NCBI GenBank assembly: GCA_029582155.1
Contig: CM055897.1
Coordinates: 14,498,482 to 14,562,481, forward strand
Length of the DNA stretch: 64,000 nucleotides
Source of the DNA: Panopea generosa
Lineage: Eukaryota; Mollusca; Bivalvia; Adapedonta; Hiatellidae
Direction: 5' to 3'
The translations under genes and the position numbers were made by a program. Shown one piece after another: positions 12,201-27,200 of the stretch; the first letter of the stretch is position 1, and every line of letters starts with the position of its first letter. The notes under the pieces are model-generated. The model was not told the origin of the DNA. It saw only the letters and a list, made by a program, of their open reading frames with translations, and made no database searches.

Positions 12201-15200
12201 ATTGTAGTTCTGACAATCAGTTACAGTGTTGTTCTTCCCTTTAAGAGGCTCTAAAAGAGAAAAAAAGGCATGAATTTTCAAGAGACTTAAAAATGGAAAA
12301 GAAATAAAGAAAAAAGTGATGAAAAATAAGAAAACAAATAATATATTCTGATCAATATGTTTTATTATTATACTTCCCTTGTATACTGATGTATCTAAAC
12401 AACTGAGATTTAAGGCACAGGACAAAATTTCCAAATGTTAATCTCAGGGTTTAGAGGTGACAATGACAATGAAAAGGAACTTAGGTTATGTGAGGGAAAA
12501 TGTTTTAAGAAAGGGAGATTGGGGCCTAATTTGGGCCTCAAATATAAACAATAATTAATGGCCTTGAACTTAGTTCAAGTAAAACCATATTGCTGTTGTC
12601 CAAATTTTAGAACAGGTAAACAAGTGATATGAAGAGGCACCATTTTTCTTAATGAATTTTCATGGTTTTTCGTATAATGTAATGTTTTTTTTTATTACGA
12701 CTTGCCAAATTATGTGTGTGCATCTTCTCATTACAGCTTAAGTGATACTTGTTACTGTATTAGCGTACTGGGAAATATATTAGAAAGAGAAAGAGGAATG
12801 CTAAGTAGATTGTACTTGGTTTTGTGGGGTAGATTATGCGTAATTATTTTTGACATGATAATTTAGCTTGAATATTTTATTTGATTTTGGTATGGACATT
12901 TTTGTTAGAATGGATGGATCTAAGTTTTTAAATTCCTCTCCTGGTCCCAAACATTCTCAAATCTCTCCTCCTCATTGTAGGTCCCAAACATTCTCAAATT
13001 TCTCTCCTCCTCATTGTAGATGCTAAATGTTCTCAAATCTCTCTCATCATAGGTCCTAAATGTTCTTAAATCTCTCTCCTCCTCATTGTAGGTGCTAAAT
13101 GTTCTTAAATTTCTCTCCTCTTCATTGTAGGTGCTTAATGTTCTCAAATATCTCTCCTACTCATTGTAGGTCCCAAACATTCTCAAATCTCTCTCCTCCT
13201 CATTGTAGGTCCTTAATGCTCTTAAATCTCTCTCCTCCTCATTGTAGGTCCTAAATGTTCTTAAATCTCTCTCTTCCTCATTGTAGGTGCTAAATGTTCT
13301 CAAATCTCTCTCCTCCTCATTGTAGGTCCTAAATGTTCTTAAATCTCTCCTCCTCATTGTAGGTCCCAAACATTCTCAAATCTCTCTCCTCCTCATTGTA
13401 GGTCCTAAATGTTCTTAATTCTCTCCTCCTCATTGTAGGTCCCAAACATTCTCAAATCTCTCTCCTCCTCATCGTAGGTCCTAAATGTTCTCAAATCTCT
13501 CCTCCTAATTGTAGGTCCCAAACGTTCTCAAATCTCTCCTCCTCATGGTAGGTGCTAAATGTTCTCAGATCTCTCTCCTCCTCATTATAGGTCATAAATG
13601 TTCTCAAATCGCTCTCCTCCTCATTGTAGGTCATAAATGTTCTTAAATCTCTCTCCTCCTCATTGTAGGTCCTTAATGTTCTCAAATCTCTCTCCTCCTC
13701 ATCATAGGTCCTAAATGTTCTTAAATTTCTCTCCTCCTCATTGTAGGTCCTAAACGTTCTTAAATCTCTCTCCTCCTCATTGTAGATGCTAAATGTTCTC
13801 AAATCTCTCTCCTCCTCATTGTAGGTCCCAAACATTCTCAAATCTCTCTCCTTCTAATTGTAGATCCCAAACATTCTCAAATCTCTCCTCCTTATTGTAG
13901 GTCCCAAACATTCTCAAATCTCTCCTCCTCATGGTAGGTGCTAAATGTTCTCAGATCTCTCTCCTCCTCATTATAGGTCATAAATGTTCTCAAATTGCTC
14001 TCCTCATTGTAGGTCATAAATGTTCTCATATCTTTCTCCTCCTCATTGTAGGTCATACATGTTCTCATATCTCTCTCCTCATCATCATAGGTCCTAAATG
14101 TTCTTAAATCTCTCTCCTCCTAATTGTAGGTCCCAAACAATCTCAAATCTCTCCTCCTTATTGTAGGTCCCAAACATTCTCAAATCTCTCCTCCTCATGG
14201 TAGGTGCTAAATGTTCTCAGCTCTCTCTCCTCCTCATTATAGGTCATAAATGTTCTCAAATCACTCCTCCTTATTGTAGGTCATAAATGTTCTCATATCT
14301 CTCTCCTCCTCATCATTGGTCCTTAATGTTCTTAAATCTCTCTCCTCCTCATTGAATGTCCCAAATGCTCTCAGATCTGTCTCCTCCTCATGATAGGTCC
14401 TAAATGTTCTTAAATCTCTCTCCTCCTCATTGAATGTCCCAAATGCTCTCAGATCTGTCTCCTCCTCATGATAGGTCCTAAATGTTCTTAAATCTCTCTC
14501 CTCCCCATGATAGGTCCTAAATGTTCTTAAATCTCTCCTCCTCATTGTAGGTCCCAAATGTTCTCAAATCTCTCTCATCCTCATTGTAGGTCCTAAATGT
14601 TCTCAAATCTCTCTCCACATTGTAGGTCATTAATGTTCTCAGATCTCTCTCCTCCTCATGTAAGGTCCTAAATGTTCTCAAATCTCTTTCCTTCTCATTG
14701 TAGGTCCTAAATTATCTCTTATCCCTCTCCTTCTAATTGTAGGTCTTAAATGTGCTCAAATCCCTATGCGTGGGAAACAATGTGGCTGTACGAACCAATC
14801 AAAACCTCATCTGTGATAACCTGTTGCCAGGCAGCGACCTACTTCTGCAGACCAAGCTTATGGACCATGTCTACAAGTAAACAAGTCTTATTGACTATGC
14901 TATAATGAAGAGATACTATATGCTGTTGCTTCATCTACATGATACAAACCTTTTTTGTTTAATTATCATGATATCATCTTCAAACAATTAAGCATCCTTT
15001 GAATATTTATTTTTAAACAAAAAAATGTAAGTATAGTATCTCTCTCTCTCATACAGTGAATGTTTAAAACTCACGTTCATGTTTTATAGTGACCTACAAT
15101 ATATATTTAATGTCATATATTTAAAAGAACGTAATTTCTAAGAAAGGTCATAGATAAATAAATATAGTTAATTTTTAGTAACATGCACCAATCAAAACAT

Positions 15201-18200
15201 GGAAATTGTCTTATGTACCAATTAAAACCATGGAAATAATACAGATTACATTTATTTTCTTATGTATTTTTTTAACTTCTGTTGTATTTACATTTGGTAA
15301 GTGGATACTTTATATTTTCAGTTTGAAACCAAATATCTATGTGGGGCTCTGTGAGGGATCGTCAATGTACAAAAAGTGGTACTTCGAAGTTGTCATTGAT
15401 CAGTACCAGCCCGCCACACACCTGCCACCCCTTCTCAGAATGGGCTGGGCCAATAGTAGTGGATTCGTGCCTTACCCAGGGGGTGGGGAAGGGTGGGGAT
15501 GCAATGGAATTGGAGATGACCTGTTTTCATATGCATTTGATGGGACAGCCCTCTGGACAGGTATTGATTTACAACTTTCATAAGAATATACATATAGCTA
15601 AAAATATTTTCCTTTTCATTGAAAAGTATTTCCCTATTTTGTTTAACTGTTAAGTCATGTATAACAATTGACATTAATCCACCAAACTTAAAGGTATGAA
15701 TTGCTTTGTAACCATTTAAAACTGTTTCAATAAAAAATAAATTAAATTGCTTTTGTGTGGGACCTTGTATATTAACCATTTAATATTTTGTTATTACTTC
15801 AATTTCTATAATTTAAGTAAACATGTTTGAATTACTTTATTATCGGTGGCTGTGAAGAGTTTAATATTGGTTGTTAAACTTCATACATAATATCTAACAG
15901 TGAAAGTTACAGCGATGTTTTTGTATGGAACTTGCTGGTTGTGTTTAATATCATAGCAACTCCCTTGACCTAAATCCATTGTTGTGTCTATTTTCTACAG
16001 GTGCAAAGCCAAAGCAAGTGCGTCACAGTCAAGATACATTTCAAAAAGGTGACATTATCGGTTGTGCCCTAGATCTGCTAGTTCCCCAGATCTCTTTCAC
16101 CATCAATGGTATGCCTGTTCGTGGTCTCTTCCAGGGCTTTAATCTCGATGGGCTTTTCTACCCTGTTGTCAGTATGAGCGCCTGTGTGAGGTAAGAATTG
16201 TTTTGTTATAAGCAAGGAATTATATAGAGATGGAAAGGCATCTGTTTGAAATTTTGTTAACGCTCGTGTTTTCACTAAAAATCTCGCAATATTTCATTTT
16301 CAATTATCTTAACTTCCATTTGTCTTATGAAAACAAATCAAAATTCTTACATTGCAGAATGAAATTCTCATAAAAACAATACCATTTCTAGAAATTTGTG
16401 TTTAAAATTATTGAAGTACTTTTGATTACAAAATTTGTTTACTGCAGCTAAAACAACAACACATTAATATAATTTTTTCTTCAAACCTCAATATCTTTAA
16501 TTAAAGATCATTTTGCACGATCGTAACATGTTTAAACATTTAAGATTTAAAATATAAATTACAGTTTATGTACAATAAATCAGTTGCCTGTGAATTATGA
16601 ATGATTAATTTGCAAATTATGAATCCTTTGTGTGCTATTTCATCAACATTTAGTCAGGAGATGCAAGTTTCCTATCTTTCTATACAAGTCCTTGTTATTA
16701 GTTACTAACACTTCAACAGTAGTTTACAAGTTATTGTCTGCAAATTATTTTAAGAAAGGAAATTGTTAGCCAGCTTAGATTCATTAATATATGTCTTTCC
16801 TTATCAATTAAAAACTCCATTCCATTGGGACTTACAGAAGCATGTTATAGAAACATGATTCATATATGTTTCCCCATCAATTATACACCCTATTTCTTTT
16901 GAACTTGTAAGTTATTAGCTGAAAGATTGAGTTAACTTCATCAAATTGATGATGTACACAGATCTCATTTCCCTTCATTTATAAACCTCATTCCATTTGA
17001 ATTTCAAGTTAGTTACTAATGTTGAGAACTTGTGGCCAGACCCTTTTGCCTTCAATTGTATTTGACTATATACACAATATATATTGTAATTTGTATTTAT
17101 ATGGCAATAAAATATGTTAAATTGACTTACAGAGGATAGTGTTAACCTTGTTAGATTGAGTCATATCCAATTTCCCTCCAATTACAAACCTCCATCCATT
17201 TGAACTGGAAAGTTAGTCACAGAAGGATATATGCTGCATTTCCCCTTCAGTTATAAACACTGTTCCATTGAATCTTTACTAGTTCAAAGAAAAAAACAAA
17301 ATTAGCGAAAGAAAACAAACATAAAGAATAAACTTTTACTTTGTACTTAAATATTATACTAATGGTATTTCACATTCTCATCTGCAGCTGCCGGTTTGTC
17401 CTTGGAGGCGAGCATGGTCGTCTTCGATACGGTCCACCAGATGGCCATTCGCCAACCATCGAGTCTCTTCTTCCCAAAGAAAAGCTGAAGATTGAACCAT
17501 GTTTCTATTTCGGTGATACAGCACGCAACATAATCAGTGGACCCACAGAATGTCTTGATTATGCCCCATTTGTACCAAAGCCAGTGGACACAGCCAATGT
17601 AAGTTTGTCACTATACCAGTCTGTAACATGTGCTTCCAAGTTCTATACAGTGATTAAGTCTTAAAATGAGAATGTCTGCAAATTTTTATGCTCAGTGATG
17701 GAATGACTGCCCATACATGCTGAAAGTTGGGGTTTTGATACCCAAATGGATAATACCAAAGACTTGAAAACTGCTACTTCTAGTTTTAGTATTTAATATA
17801 GTTCAAGGTATGGTCAAGTTATAGTACAATGTTACTTGAAATGCAAGACATCTCAGGCACGATACCTGAATAATACAGCATTTTTAATACTGTCTCAAAC
17901 AGACAATGTTTTATTATGACTGAAAGAGTATGTAAAAGTATGCAAAATTGAGGGCTAAATGCAAAACTGAGGGAATTTATAAAGATTAGTTATGCAGTTA
18001 ACCTTTGAAATATAGCGCAGTACAGTGAAATGCCATGCTGTCTATATCAGGTTCAACTTCCCGCCTATATTGAGAGTGTGCGAGATAAACTGGCAGAAAA
18101 CCTTCACGAGGTCTGGACGATGAGCAAGATAGAGCAGGGCTGGACGTGGGGTGAAGTGAGGGACGACAGGCATAAGAAGAACCCCAGTCTTACAGGTTTC

Positions 18201-21200
18201 GAGAAGGTGCCCATGTCCGAGAAGAAATATGTGGTCACTGTTTCCTTTGAAACTTTGAGGTGAGTGTAATAGAAAGGTATTTTAATTGTGATGAACTAAT
18301 CTTTTGAGAATTTTTACAGCATTAAAATGATGTTGCTTTAGTTTTTAATGTGTTTTTATGCCTGAAACAGTTATTAAAACTGTTTTTACCTGAACCTTAG
18401 TTCACCATAATTTTATATGACAATAAACTGAAGGTCTAACTTGATTTATTATTTATTTACTGTCTTTCATGGCCTAATTGCGGGAGGTCAAAAGTTGGAA
18501 TCTCAATGGAAGAATTCAAGTTTTTTCTGATGTGGCCGGTTGGTCACCCAGCAGATAGTTAAATTAACGGGTATAGAGTGTCGGACAGCCTGATGCTGGG
18601 CAAGGTTAGCTTTCAGGAAGTAACTATGTACAACTTATGATCTAGATCAAAAGTTAAGGTCCTCCATGGCAGAGTTGTCTAAGGCGCCATCTCAAGATCA
18701 CTTACCTCTCACTGCTAAGGTCATAGGTTTGAGTCCCGCTCACTCCAAAAACTTTATGTGAGAAAGTTTGCCAGTTTTTTGCAGAAGGACTGCTGTTCAC
18801 ATCCATGATATCATATGCAAACAGTGTAGACTAAAGTCATGTTACAATTCATATAATATTTGGCTCTCAGTGAAAAGAATTATATTAAACATTCTAAACT
18901 ATAATGGAATAGCCCAGAAAAAAGAATAGAGTTTTATTGAAGACCACCAAGATAAGGGTTAGGCAATTATTTGACGATTGTTTAATATAAACAACTATTA
19001 ATCAGCTTCAACATAAATTTGAGTTTTAAATTTGTATTAAAAAGGCATTCATTTGAGATGTTCCAAATGACTTTCAACCATTTAGTACATATCTGCTTTT
19101 TCAAAGGCAGGCAGCATTACATTGTAATGCTTTGTAATGCTGTGCATGAGGTGGTAATAATTACATCTCTAAAAATAGCATAAATAAATGTTGACTGGTA
19201 CTGTGTATTTACTTACAGAACACTACTGGCTCTGGGCTACCATGTGTCAATGGAGGTGAAGCAGTCCCAGAACAACCGGATGAAGACAATCAAGCTGGCT
19301 AACAAGTATGTCACCTTGTGCATATGAATCCATATGAGGACAATAGAACAGAGAAGAGATTGAGTTTGAAAATATTAACCTATTTTGAACCAAAATAATA
19401 CTTTATTACAAAAAATAATAAATATGATAATCCGTGTTCTGTGTAACAAATAATGCTGCTGAAGTTGAAGAAATTGTTTTCTTGCATACCTGGTAAGGAT
19501 TTCTGCATTTTTACTGGGGTTACATATTTCTATCTTACTCTAGGGCTGAAATAAAATTCTTGTGCTGTGACGTTGGGAACCATCTATGAAGTAACATATA
19601 CAATATATGACTTAAATCATATAACTTAACGTCTTAAAAGCTGTAAAATTATAATGATATAATTATTAAGTTCAAATAATTATTCAATATGTTTGGTATG
19701 CAAGAAAAAGAATCATTCATGGCTTTTTCGGTTCAGATAGAAACTTCACCCTTGGGATAACTGTTTTCGTGAGAACTCTGCAGACAGAAATTTCTATCCA
19801 AACCTCAAACCCATGTAAGATTCTTATAATATCCCTTGTTTATATGTGGTAGAATTTGTTTAAAGAGTTTCAATTTATATATATTATAAAACCCACCTAC
19901 ACAGCTTAATTTTCATATTTAAATGAAAATAAGGAGAACGTTGCTAAGAGAAAAATCCATCATTTTTTGTTATTACAGCTTCCTTCAATCCAACGGCTAC
20001 AAGCCAACACCATTGGACCTGTCTGGGATTGAACTGGACGACAAGATGAAGGAGTTGGTTGAGTTGTTGGCAGAGAACACCCACAATGTCTGGGCCAAGG
20101 ACCGTATCAAGCATGGCTGGACATACGGGCTGTACGATGACCCAGTCAACAAGCGTAACCCACATCTAGTGCCTTATAACAAAGTTGAAGAACATATAAA
20201 ACATGCAAACAGGTAACTTAATGTCTAAATTGTAAATCAGATGGTATAGGTAAGAATTTTTTAAAATACTGTAACATACCTTAAGAAAAAGATGTCATTA
20301 ATGAAAAAAAGAAACAGCTCCCATGGAAAGATGCAGATTATTTTATTAAGAGACATTTCCTTTTTTCATGTTTATTGACCAATACTAAAAATAGTCCGAC
20401 CCGTGAATCTGGCCAGTGATTCGAGTGTGTAACATGTCATCTGAAGACTGGTTGCTTCAGGAAAGGGATATTGTTATCATAAAAGACTGAATGTTAAAAT
20501 ATCAACATTGTCACGGTTTAAGGTCTTTCAAAGGTCTGGTTTTTAACACAAGTTTGATGAAAAAGCAATTCTTAATTTTTTTTATCAATCTACCTATTTC
20601 CTGAACCCTTCTGAAATCCTGGGTTGGGAAACTGCAAAGTTTCTTTGATTGGTGACCTAAATATAAAAATGATTTTGATTGGTGGCCTAAATATAAATAT
20701 GATTTTGATTGGATTCCTAAAGTTAAATATAATTTTGATTGATTGCCTAAATATAAGTATTGTTTTTGTCTTGTGACTATTCCAGACAAGCAGCTGCTCA
20801 GACTGTCAAGACAATACTGGCTTACGGATACACACTTGAACCGCCCACAAGTGAACTGGGAGAAACTGGTAACTCTACAGGTAACCAATCAGCACCATGG
20901 TTACTAACATGTAACCAATGAGAGCCTTTGTAACATATGATAAGTCGGAACTGACTTCTAGTTCTGCGGATTGTGTTTACAACTATAACAATCTACACAG
21001 TTCCTTCTGTGGGGATCATGGTTTGATATATATTGGTTTTTGATATCCCATCAACTTTCAAGCAGCATAAATACTTTCAGACAGTGAAGTTTGCCTTTAT
21101 TTTTTTGATCTTCAACAACTTAAAAAGCTATCAGTAATAATTATTTATACCTGATATAGTATTTAAAGTATGAACAAGATTAATTTTTTATGTTTTCTTT

Positions 21201-24200
21201 AGATCTTTCAGAACTGTTTGTTTTGTTGAAAATGCAAAAACATCTATGAATTTTGTCTTTTTCTTAATAAAATATTTTCAGTTTTATATCTCACACTGAT
21301 GTCTAATGATAGTGGGCCAACATATTTTTAAACTTAAACTAACTTGTTTATAAATATAAAAAGTTGTTTTAATATCATAAGTTTTTTTTACCAAATCATA
21401 AATTAGATCATTTTCTCCAGTCAAGTACAGTCTTAGTTGTGTATTGATTTGTTGATTTTCACAGCTGTTGCACAGATTTGTGGAATATTAAAACTTTGTT
21501 ACCAAGTTTGAAGCCTAATTATGCATGGTTTGGAGTGTGGATCATGATGCACCACATGTACGTGTTTCAAAATTTAAAACGTAATTCAGCTACGTTAATA
21601 AATTGGTCTTGTGCGGTGTGAGTATCCCCTAGTATAGATATTTTATAGCTTATGGTCATGTGACAATGGGGCCGAGTTGTTTTGTTTTTTTATTTTAATA
21701 TTTTAATTTGATGCTTTTATCAGTCTACAGAATTTTTTATTTTAATTTTTTATAAATTTCTGATTTGAGAAAGTATTTTTATGGTACTAGGAAAAGAGAA
21801 ATCACCTGATTTGACCTTTGGTTCAATCAAATTTGACTGTTTCAATTTAACTGATGGCACTGTTGTGTCTTAACGCTGTCCACATATTTCATCACTTGGC
21901 CACTCATGTATAGTAATAGCAGAATAATTTATGTGGAGCCATGAGTTTTTGACACGGAAGGATGAGGGAAAATTCTCATAAAAAGTTGTCAAGCAAAACT
22001 GTGACATAAATAATTAATATAACAATTTTAAAAATTCACGGAGGTTATGGTGGGTCAAATGTCCTACTGCTACCGCTCAGTTTCTGTCATTCAGCAAAGG
22101 AATACCCAGCTGCTTGATGCATGCACGGCCTTCTCAAACACAGGGACATTAAGCATGTAGCTGTAGATTATAACATCAAGATATCTTCGTATTTGATCAC
22201 AGCACAACAAAATGTCTGTCATGCACATATGTATTGCTGATTTCATGGAAATCAAACATATCTCTAGTAAGATACTTTTAAGATTTGTCAAATATGTTCG
22301 ATGAATTTACTTCTGTAATTTGAACACTTGTTTAAGATATATTTATTTGAAGGACACCATAATTAAGCATTCCTTTAAGATTTAATTGAGTATTTCTATA
22401 TTTAAGATATATTTATTTTAAGGATACCAGTAATGACATTGTTCAAAATATATGAAAATAATAACATGGTATAGTTTATATAAGAAAAAGAAATATGTAA
22501 ATAGTATTTGTGCATGTATGTTTCAAATTTATAAATTGTCCATAATTTGATATATATTTAAACATCATATAATTTTATGGAGATATAATTTGCAGTTGTT
22601 AATATTAAATGGAAATTATAGATCCCCGATTTACCTGAGTTGATCTGTGCCTGAGAGAGCTTCACTGTAGATTTGTTTTCACTAGATGCATAGAATGATA
22701 GAATGCTTCATTTTGTAACATTTTGCATTGTAGATAACACAGTGTTCATACTGGTCAGGAAATAACATGGTGCTTTAAAGGTTGGGAAGGTGTTAGCTTT
22801 ATAGGTTGGGAAGGTCTTGGCTTTAAAGATTTGGAAGGTCTAAGCTTTAAAATTTGTTGAGGTCTAAGCTTCAAAGGTTGGGTGAGTTAGCTTTAAAGAT
22901 TGGGAAGGTCATAGTTTAAAATGTTAGGAATGTCTTAGCTTTAAAGGTTTGAAAGTGATAAGTCTTAGAGGCTTGAAAGTTAGCTTGAAAGGTTGGGAAG
23001 GTTTAAGTTTTAAAGGTTGAGAAGGTTTTTAACTTCAAAGGTTGGGAAGGTCTTAGCTTTCAAGGTTGGAAAGTTATAAGCTTTAAAGGTTGGGAAAGTC
23101 CTAGCTTCAAAGGTTTGGAAGGTCTTAGCTTTAAAGGTGGGGAAGTTCTTAGCTTTAGGGAAGGTATTGGCTTTAAAGGTTGGGAAGTTATTAGCTTTAA
23201 AGGTTAGGAAGTTATTAGCTGTAAAGGTTTGGAAGGTCTAAGCTTTAATGGTTGGGAAGTGATTAGCCGTAGAGGCTGGGCAGCTTGATTTAAAAGTTGG
23301 AAAGGTCTAAGCTTTAAAGGATTGGAAGGCTTTAGCTCTAAATGTTGGGAAGTTGTTAGCTTTAAAAGTTGGGAAGGTCTTAGCTTTAAAGGTTTGGAAG
23401 GTCTTAGCTCTAAATGTACGGAAGTTATTAGCTTTAAAGGTTGGGAAGCTAGTTTTAAAGTTGTGAAGGTCTTAGCTTGAAAGGTTGAGAAGTTTTAGCT
23501 GTAAATGTTGGGAAGGTCTTAGCTTTAAAGGTTGGGAAGGTCCTAACTTTTAAGGTTTGGAAGTAATTAGCTTTAAAGGTTGGGAAGTCTTAGCTTTAAA
23601 GTTGGGAAGGTCTTAGCTTTAAAGGTTGGGAAGGCCTTAGCTCTAAAGGATAGGAAGTTATTAGCTTTACCATTTGGGAAAGTCTAAGCTTTAAAGGTTG
23701 AGAAGTTATTAGCTTTAAATGTTGGAAATTTCTTAGCTTTAAAGGTTGGGAAGGTCTTAGCTTTAAAGGTTGGGAAATTATTAGCTTTACATGTTGGGAA
23801 GGCCTTAGTTTTAAAGGTTGGGAAGATCTTAGCTTTAAAGGTTGGGAAGATCTAAGCTTTAAGGTTGGAAAAGTCTTAGCTTTAAAGGTTGAAAAGATCT
23901 AAGCTTTAAATGGTGGGAAGGGCTTAGCTTTGAAGGTTGGGAAGGTCTAAGCTTTAAAGGTTGGGAAATTATTAACTTTTAAGGTTGGGAAGGTCTTTAC
24001 TTTAAATGTTAGGAAGGTCTTGGCTTTAAAGGTTGGGAAGGGATTAGTTGTATAGGCTGGGAAGTTAGCTCTAAAAGTTGGGGAGGTCTTAGCTTTAAAG
24101 GTTTGGAAGGCTTTGGCTTTAAAGGTTTGGAAGGTCTTAGCTTGAAAGGTTAGTGACCGCGGCGTGGTCTTGTGGTAGAGCGTCCGCCTCGCATGCGGAA

Positions 24201-27200
24201 GGTCGTGGGTTCGATCCCCGGCTGGGTCATACCAAAGACTTTTAAAATGGTACTAGAAGCTTCCTCACTTGACGCTCAGCATTTAGAGGAGAGTTCTAGG
24301 TCTGGTCGGCCCGGTGTCAGTATTATGTGACTGGAAGGGATATCATACCATGTGTCTGCGGCATGATACTCCAATTTGACAGCGCTCAGAATACTGTCTC
24401 AAGTAGACACCGTCGTGATATGACTGAAAAAACTGTTGAAAGCGACGCTAAACACCATACAACAACAACAACTTTAAAGGTTATGAATGTCTTTAAATTT
24501 TAAATGTTGGAAAGGTCTTAGCTTTAAAGGTTGGGAAGGTCTTAGTTTAAAAGGTTAGGAAGATCTTAGCTTTAAAGGTTGGGAAGGTCTTAGCTTTAAA
24601 GGTTTGGAAGGCTTAATCTTTAAAGGTTGGGAAGGTCTTAGCTTTAAAGGTTTGGAAATTATTAGCTTAAAAGGTTGGGAAGAGATTAGCCATATAGGCT
24701 AGGAAGCCACTTTTAAAGATTGTGAAGGTCTAAGCTTTAAAGGTTTACAAGGTATTGGCTTAAAGGTTGGAAATGTCTTAGCTTAAAGGTTGGTAATGTC
24801 TTAGTTTAAAAGGTTGGGAAGGTCTTAGCTTTAAAGGTTGGGAAGGTCTTAGCTTTAAAGGTTGGGAAGTTATTTTGCTTTTAAATTAGGAAGATAACTT
24901 AACTGGTTTGGAACTTAGTTGTTTATTTTTGTGCTTAGTCTATCAAAATGCGATTGACAAGATATTGCATAATGTCTTGTATTTGTTTGGCAGTGGATGC
25001 CATTTGAAGTTTGGGTTAATGCTTTTACATTAAAAGTTGGGAACATTTTACAGAAATAAATAAAGGGATGGAAATTACATACAATGGGTATGAAAGTAAA
25101 TGTACCTTGCAATCTTCATGTGGAAAGTCTTGGTATTTCATACATAAAACAGGGTGAAAAAATAGATAACTTATAGATTTTCAAATACTGGAAGTTCAAT
25201 GGAATGTAATGAGATTCAGTTTTTAAATTAAAAAAGGTAAAAAGTTGAGTATTTTTTAGCCTGGTTGCCTGCTGGAAGCCTGTTTGTTCATGTATTTTAA
25301 ATACAATTCATATCTTGCTTTAAATCATTGTCTGGAAAAAACCTGTAACAGGTGGACACCTAACAACAGCCTATCACTGTACAACATTTGTTTATTACTT
25401 TGTCAGCCTGTCTATATCTGTAAAAGCTCTCTACAGAATTATCCGTTTCATTTTCAAGGAAGCAAACTTGAAAACCATTTGGCAGTCCATGGTTTATCAA
25501 AAGGTAGGCATCATTATGTTTTAAATTCAAATATATAATATTGTTTGTCAATTTTGTACGTATTAATATAACAATTTGAAATGTTGTGAAACTGTGATAA
25601 TGACCATATAAACTTTTATTTATTATTTATTTTGGTGAAAATCATGTTTGCATTATTAGATAAAAAAAAGATTTTTTGATACTTAACTGAAATTGATTAT
25701 GTTAGTGTGAACATCCATGTTAATAATACAATGAAACCTGTCTTATGGGTCATCTCATTAATTTGATAAAAAGGGGTATCCAAAATATATGGAACATTTT
25801 ATCCAAATAAAGATGGTAGTCGTCTAAGACAGGTTTATTGTATGATATATTTGTCAACCATTGTTATTTCATCTTTTGAGGCTGATTTGCATTCATTTGA
25901 TTAACTTCTCTGGAATTGACACATAGTTGATTTGCATGTGTTCTCCCTGCTACCACTGTTTGATCTTGACAACCCATGAATTTATCTTTATAATTTTCAA
26001 CATTTGCTTTTTCACAAAACCAATGTCTTCACATTTTGAGGAGAGAAAAATTTGAAGCAGGAAGTAAAGTTTAATTGTCTGACATGAATATACCTGCAAT
26101 ACGTTTTTTGTTTGTTTTTAGGAATTCTGAAATATTTTATTTCAATGCAGATATTTTGTCATGAGATATCTGTCACAAAAAAATGGAACAAGCAAACAAA
26201 AAATGAACACAAAAATGAATATCTTAATAAAAGTCTGCTATAACAACAATAATGTTAGAACAATGTATTTTGCATTACTAAGGTTACAGTTTGCTTGTCT
26301 GTTTTAGAAACTTTATACTTCATTACATTTTTTGTGAAAGAAGAAAATGTCAAGACATTTGACGTTAAGAAAAGCAATTGTCTTATATGATAGAAACTAT
26401 CCATGAATGCCCTACTCTACAGTTCTCTAGCATATTTATGGATATTTGACCAGCATATGCATTCAAACATATTAGTTTTCTTCATCAAATATAAGGGGTT
26501 AATCAGTTAATACTTGATCTTTATCTGTTTTCTTTAACATTGATTTGGGTCCTACATGGTCAAGCGGTCCAAGGTGCCATCTCAAGATCACTTACCTCTC
26601 ACCGCTTATTTTAAGGTCATAGGTTCAAGTCCCGCTCACTCCCAAAAACTTTATATGAGAAAATTTCCAGTTACTTGCGGAAGGACAATGGTTCTGCTCA
26701 GTCTGACTTAGTCTGAGGTCTTCCTCCACCAGTAAAACTAGATATGCCAAATATAACCTGAAATGTGTTGAAAATAATGTTAAACCCCATTTAAAAAAAA
26801 GAAGAAAAAAGAAAATAATTAACATTAATTTAATTATAAATGAGCATGATTGTGATATCTGCCTGAAAAAGGATTTTTTTTTGACACACTGGTGACAATT
26901 AGATTGCAACAGTAAAAGAAAATGGTCTCATTTTGGTATTTGCCATAATTGCTTATAAACACCAGGTGTTCTATTGATGGGTTTGATTGCATGAGGTTTA
27001 TCACATACAGTGTAGAATAATTACAGGCAACATTTTGATAATATGCGAAACTGTTAAAATTCAGTTTTATTCAGCATGATGTTTTAATTTTTTATGAAAG
27101 AAAACTAACGTATTATGTTCAGTATAAATTACAGACTTTCATGTTTAAATCTTGCTGATATTTTTTTTTATCTTTGCAGTAAAACTGTACGTTTATATCA

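Noticed and set aside
12920..14557. Minus-strand frames rich in [12 protein letters not shown] repeats as a coding gene
   Set aside because: They are the reverse reading of the 39-bp splice-site array; frames break at every indel and have no unique sequence.
24155..24235. Functional tRNA gene
   Set aside because: A and B boxes are good, but the acceptor stem does not pair and the downstream body recurs at other sites, so it is a SINE head.
22771..24890. CRISPR-like or satellite centromere array
   Set aside because: No spacer/repeat alternation and a eukaryotic intron context; it is a plain minisatellite.
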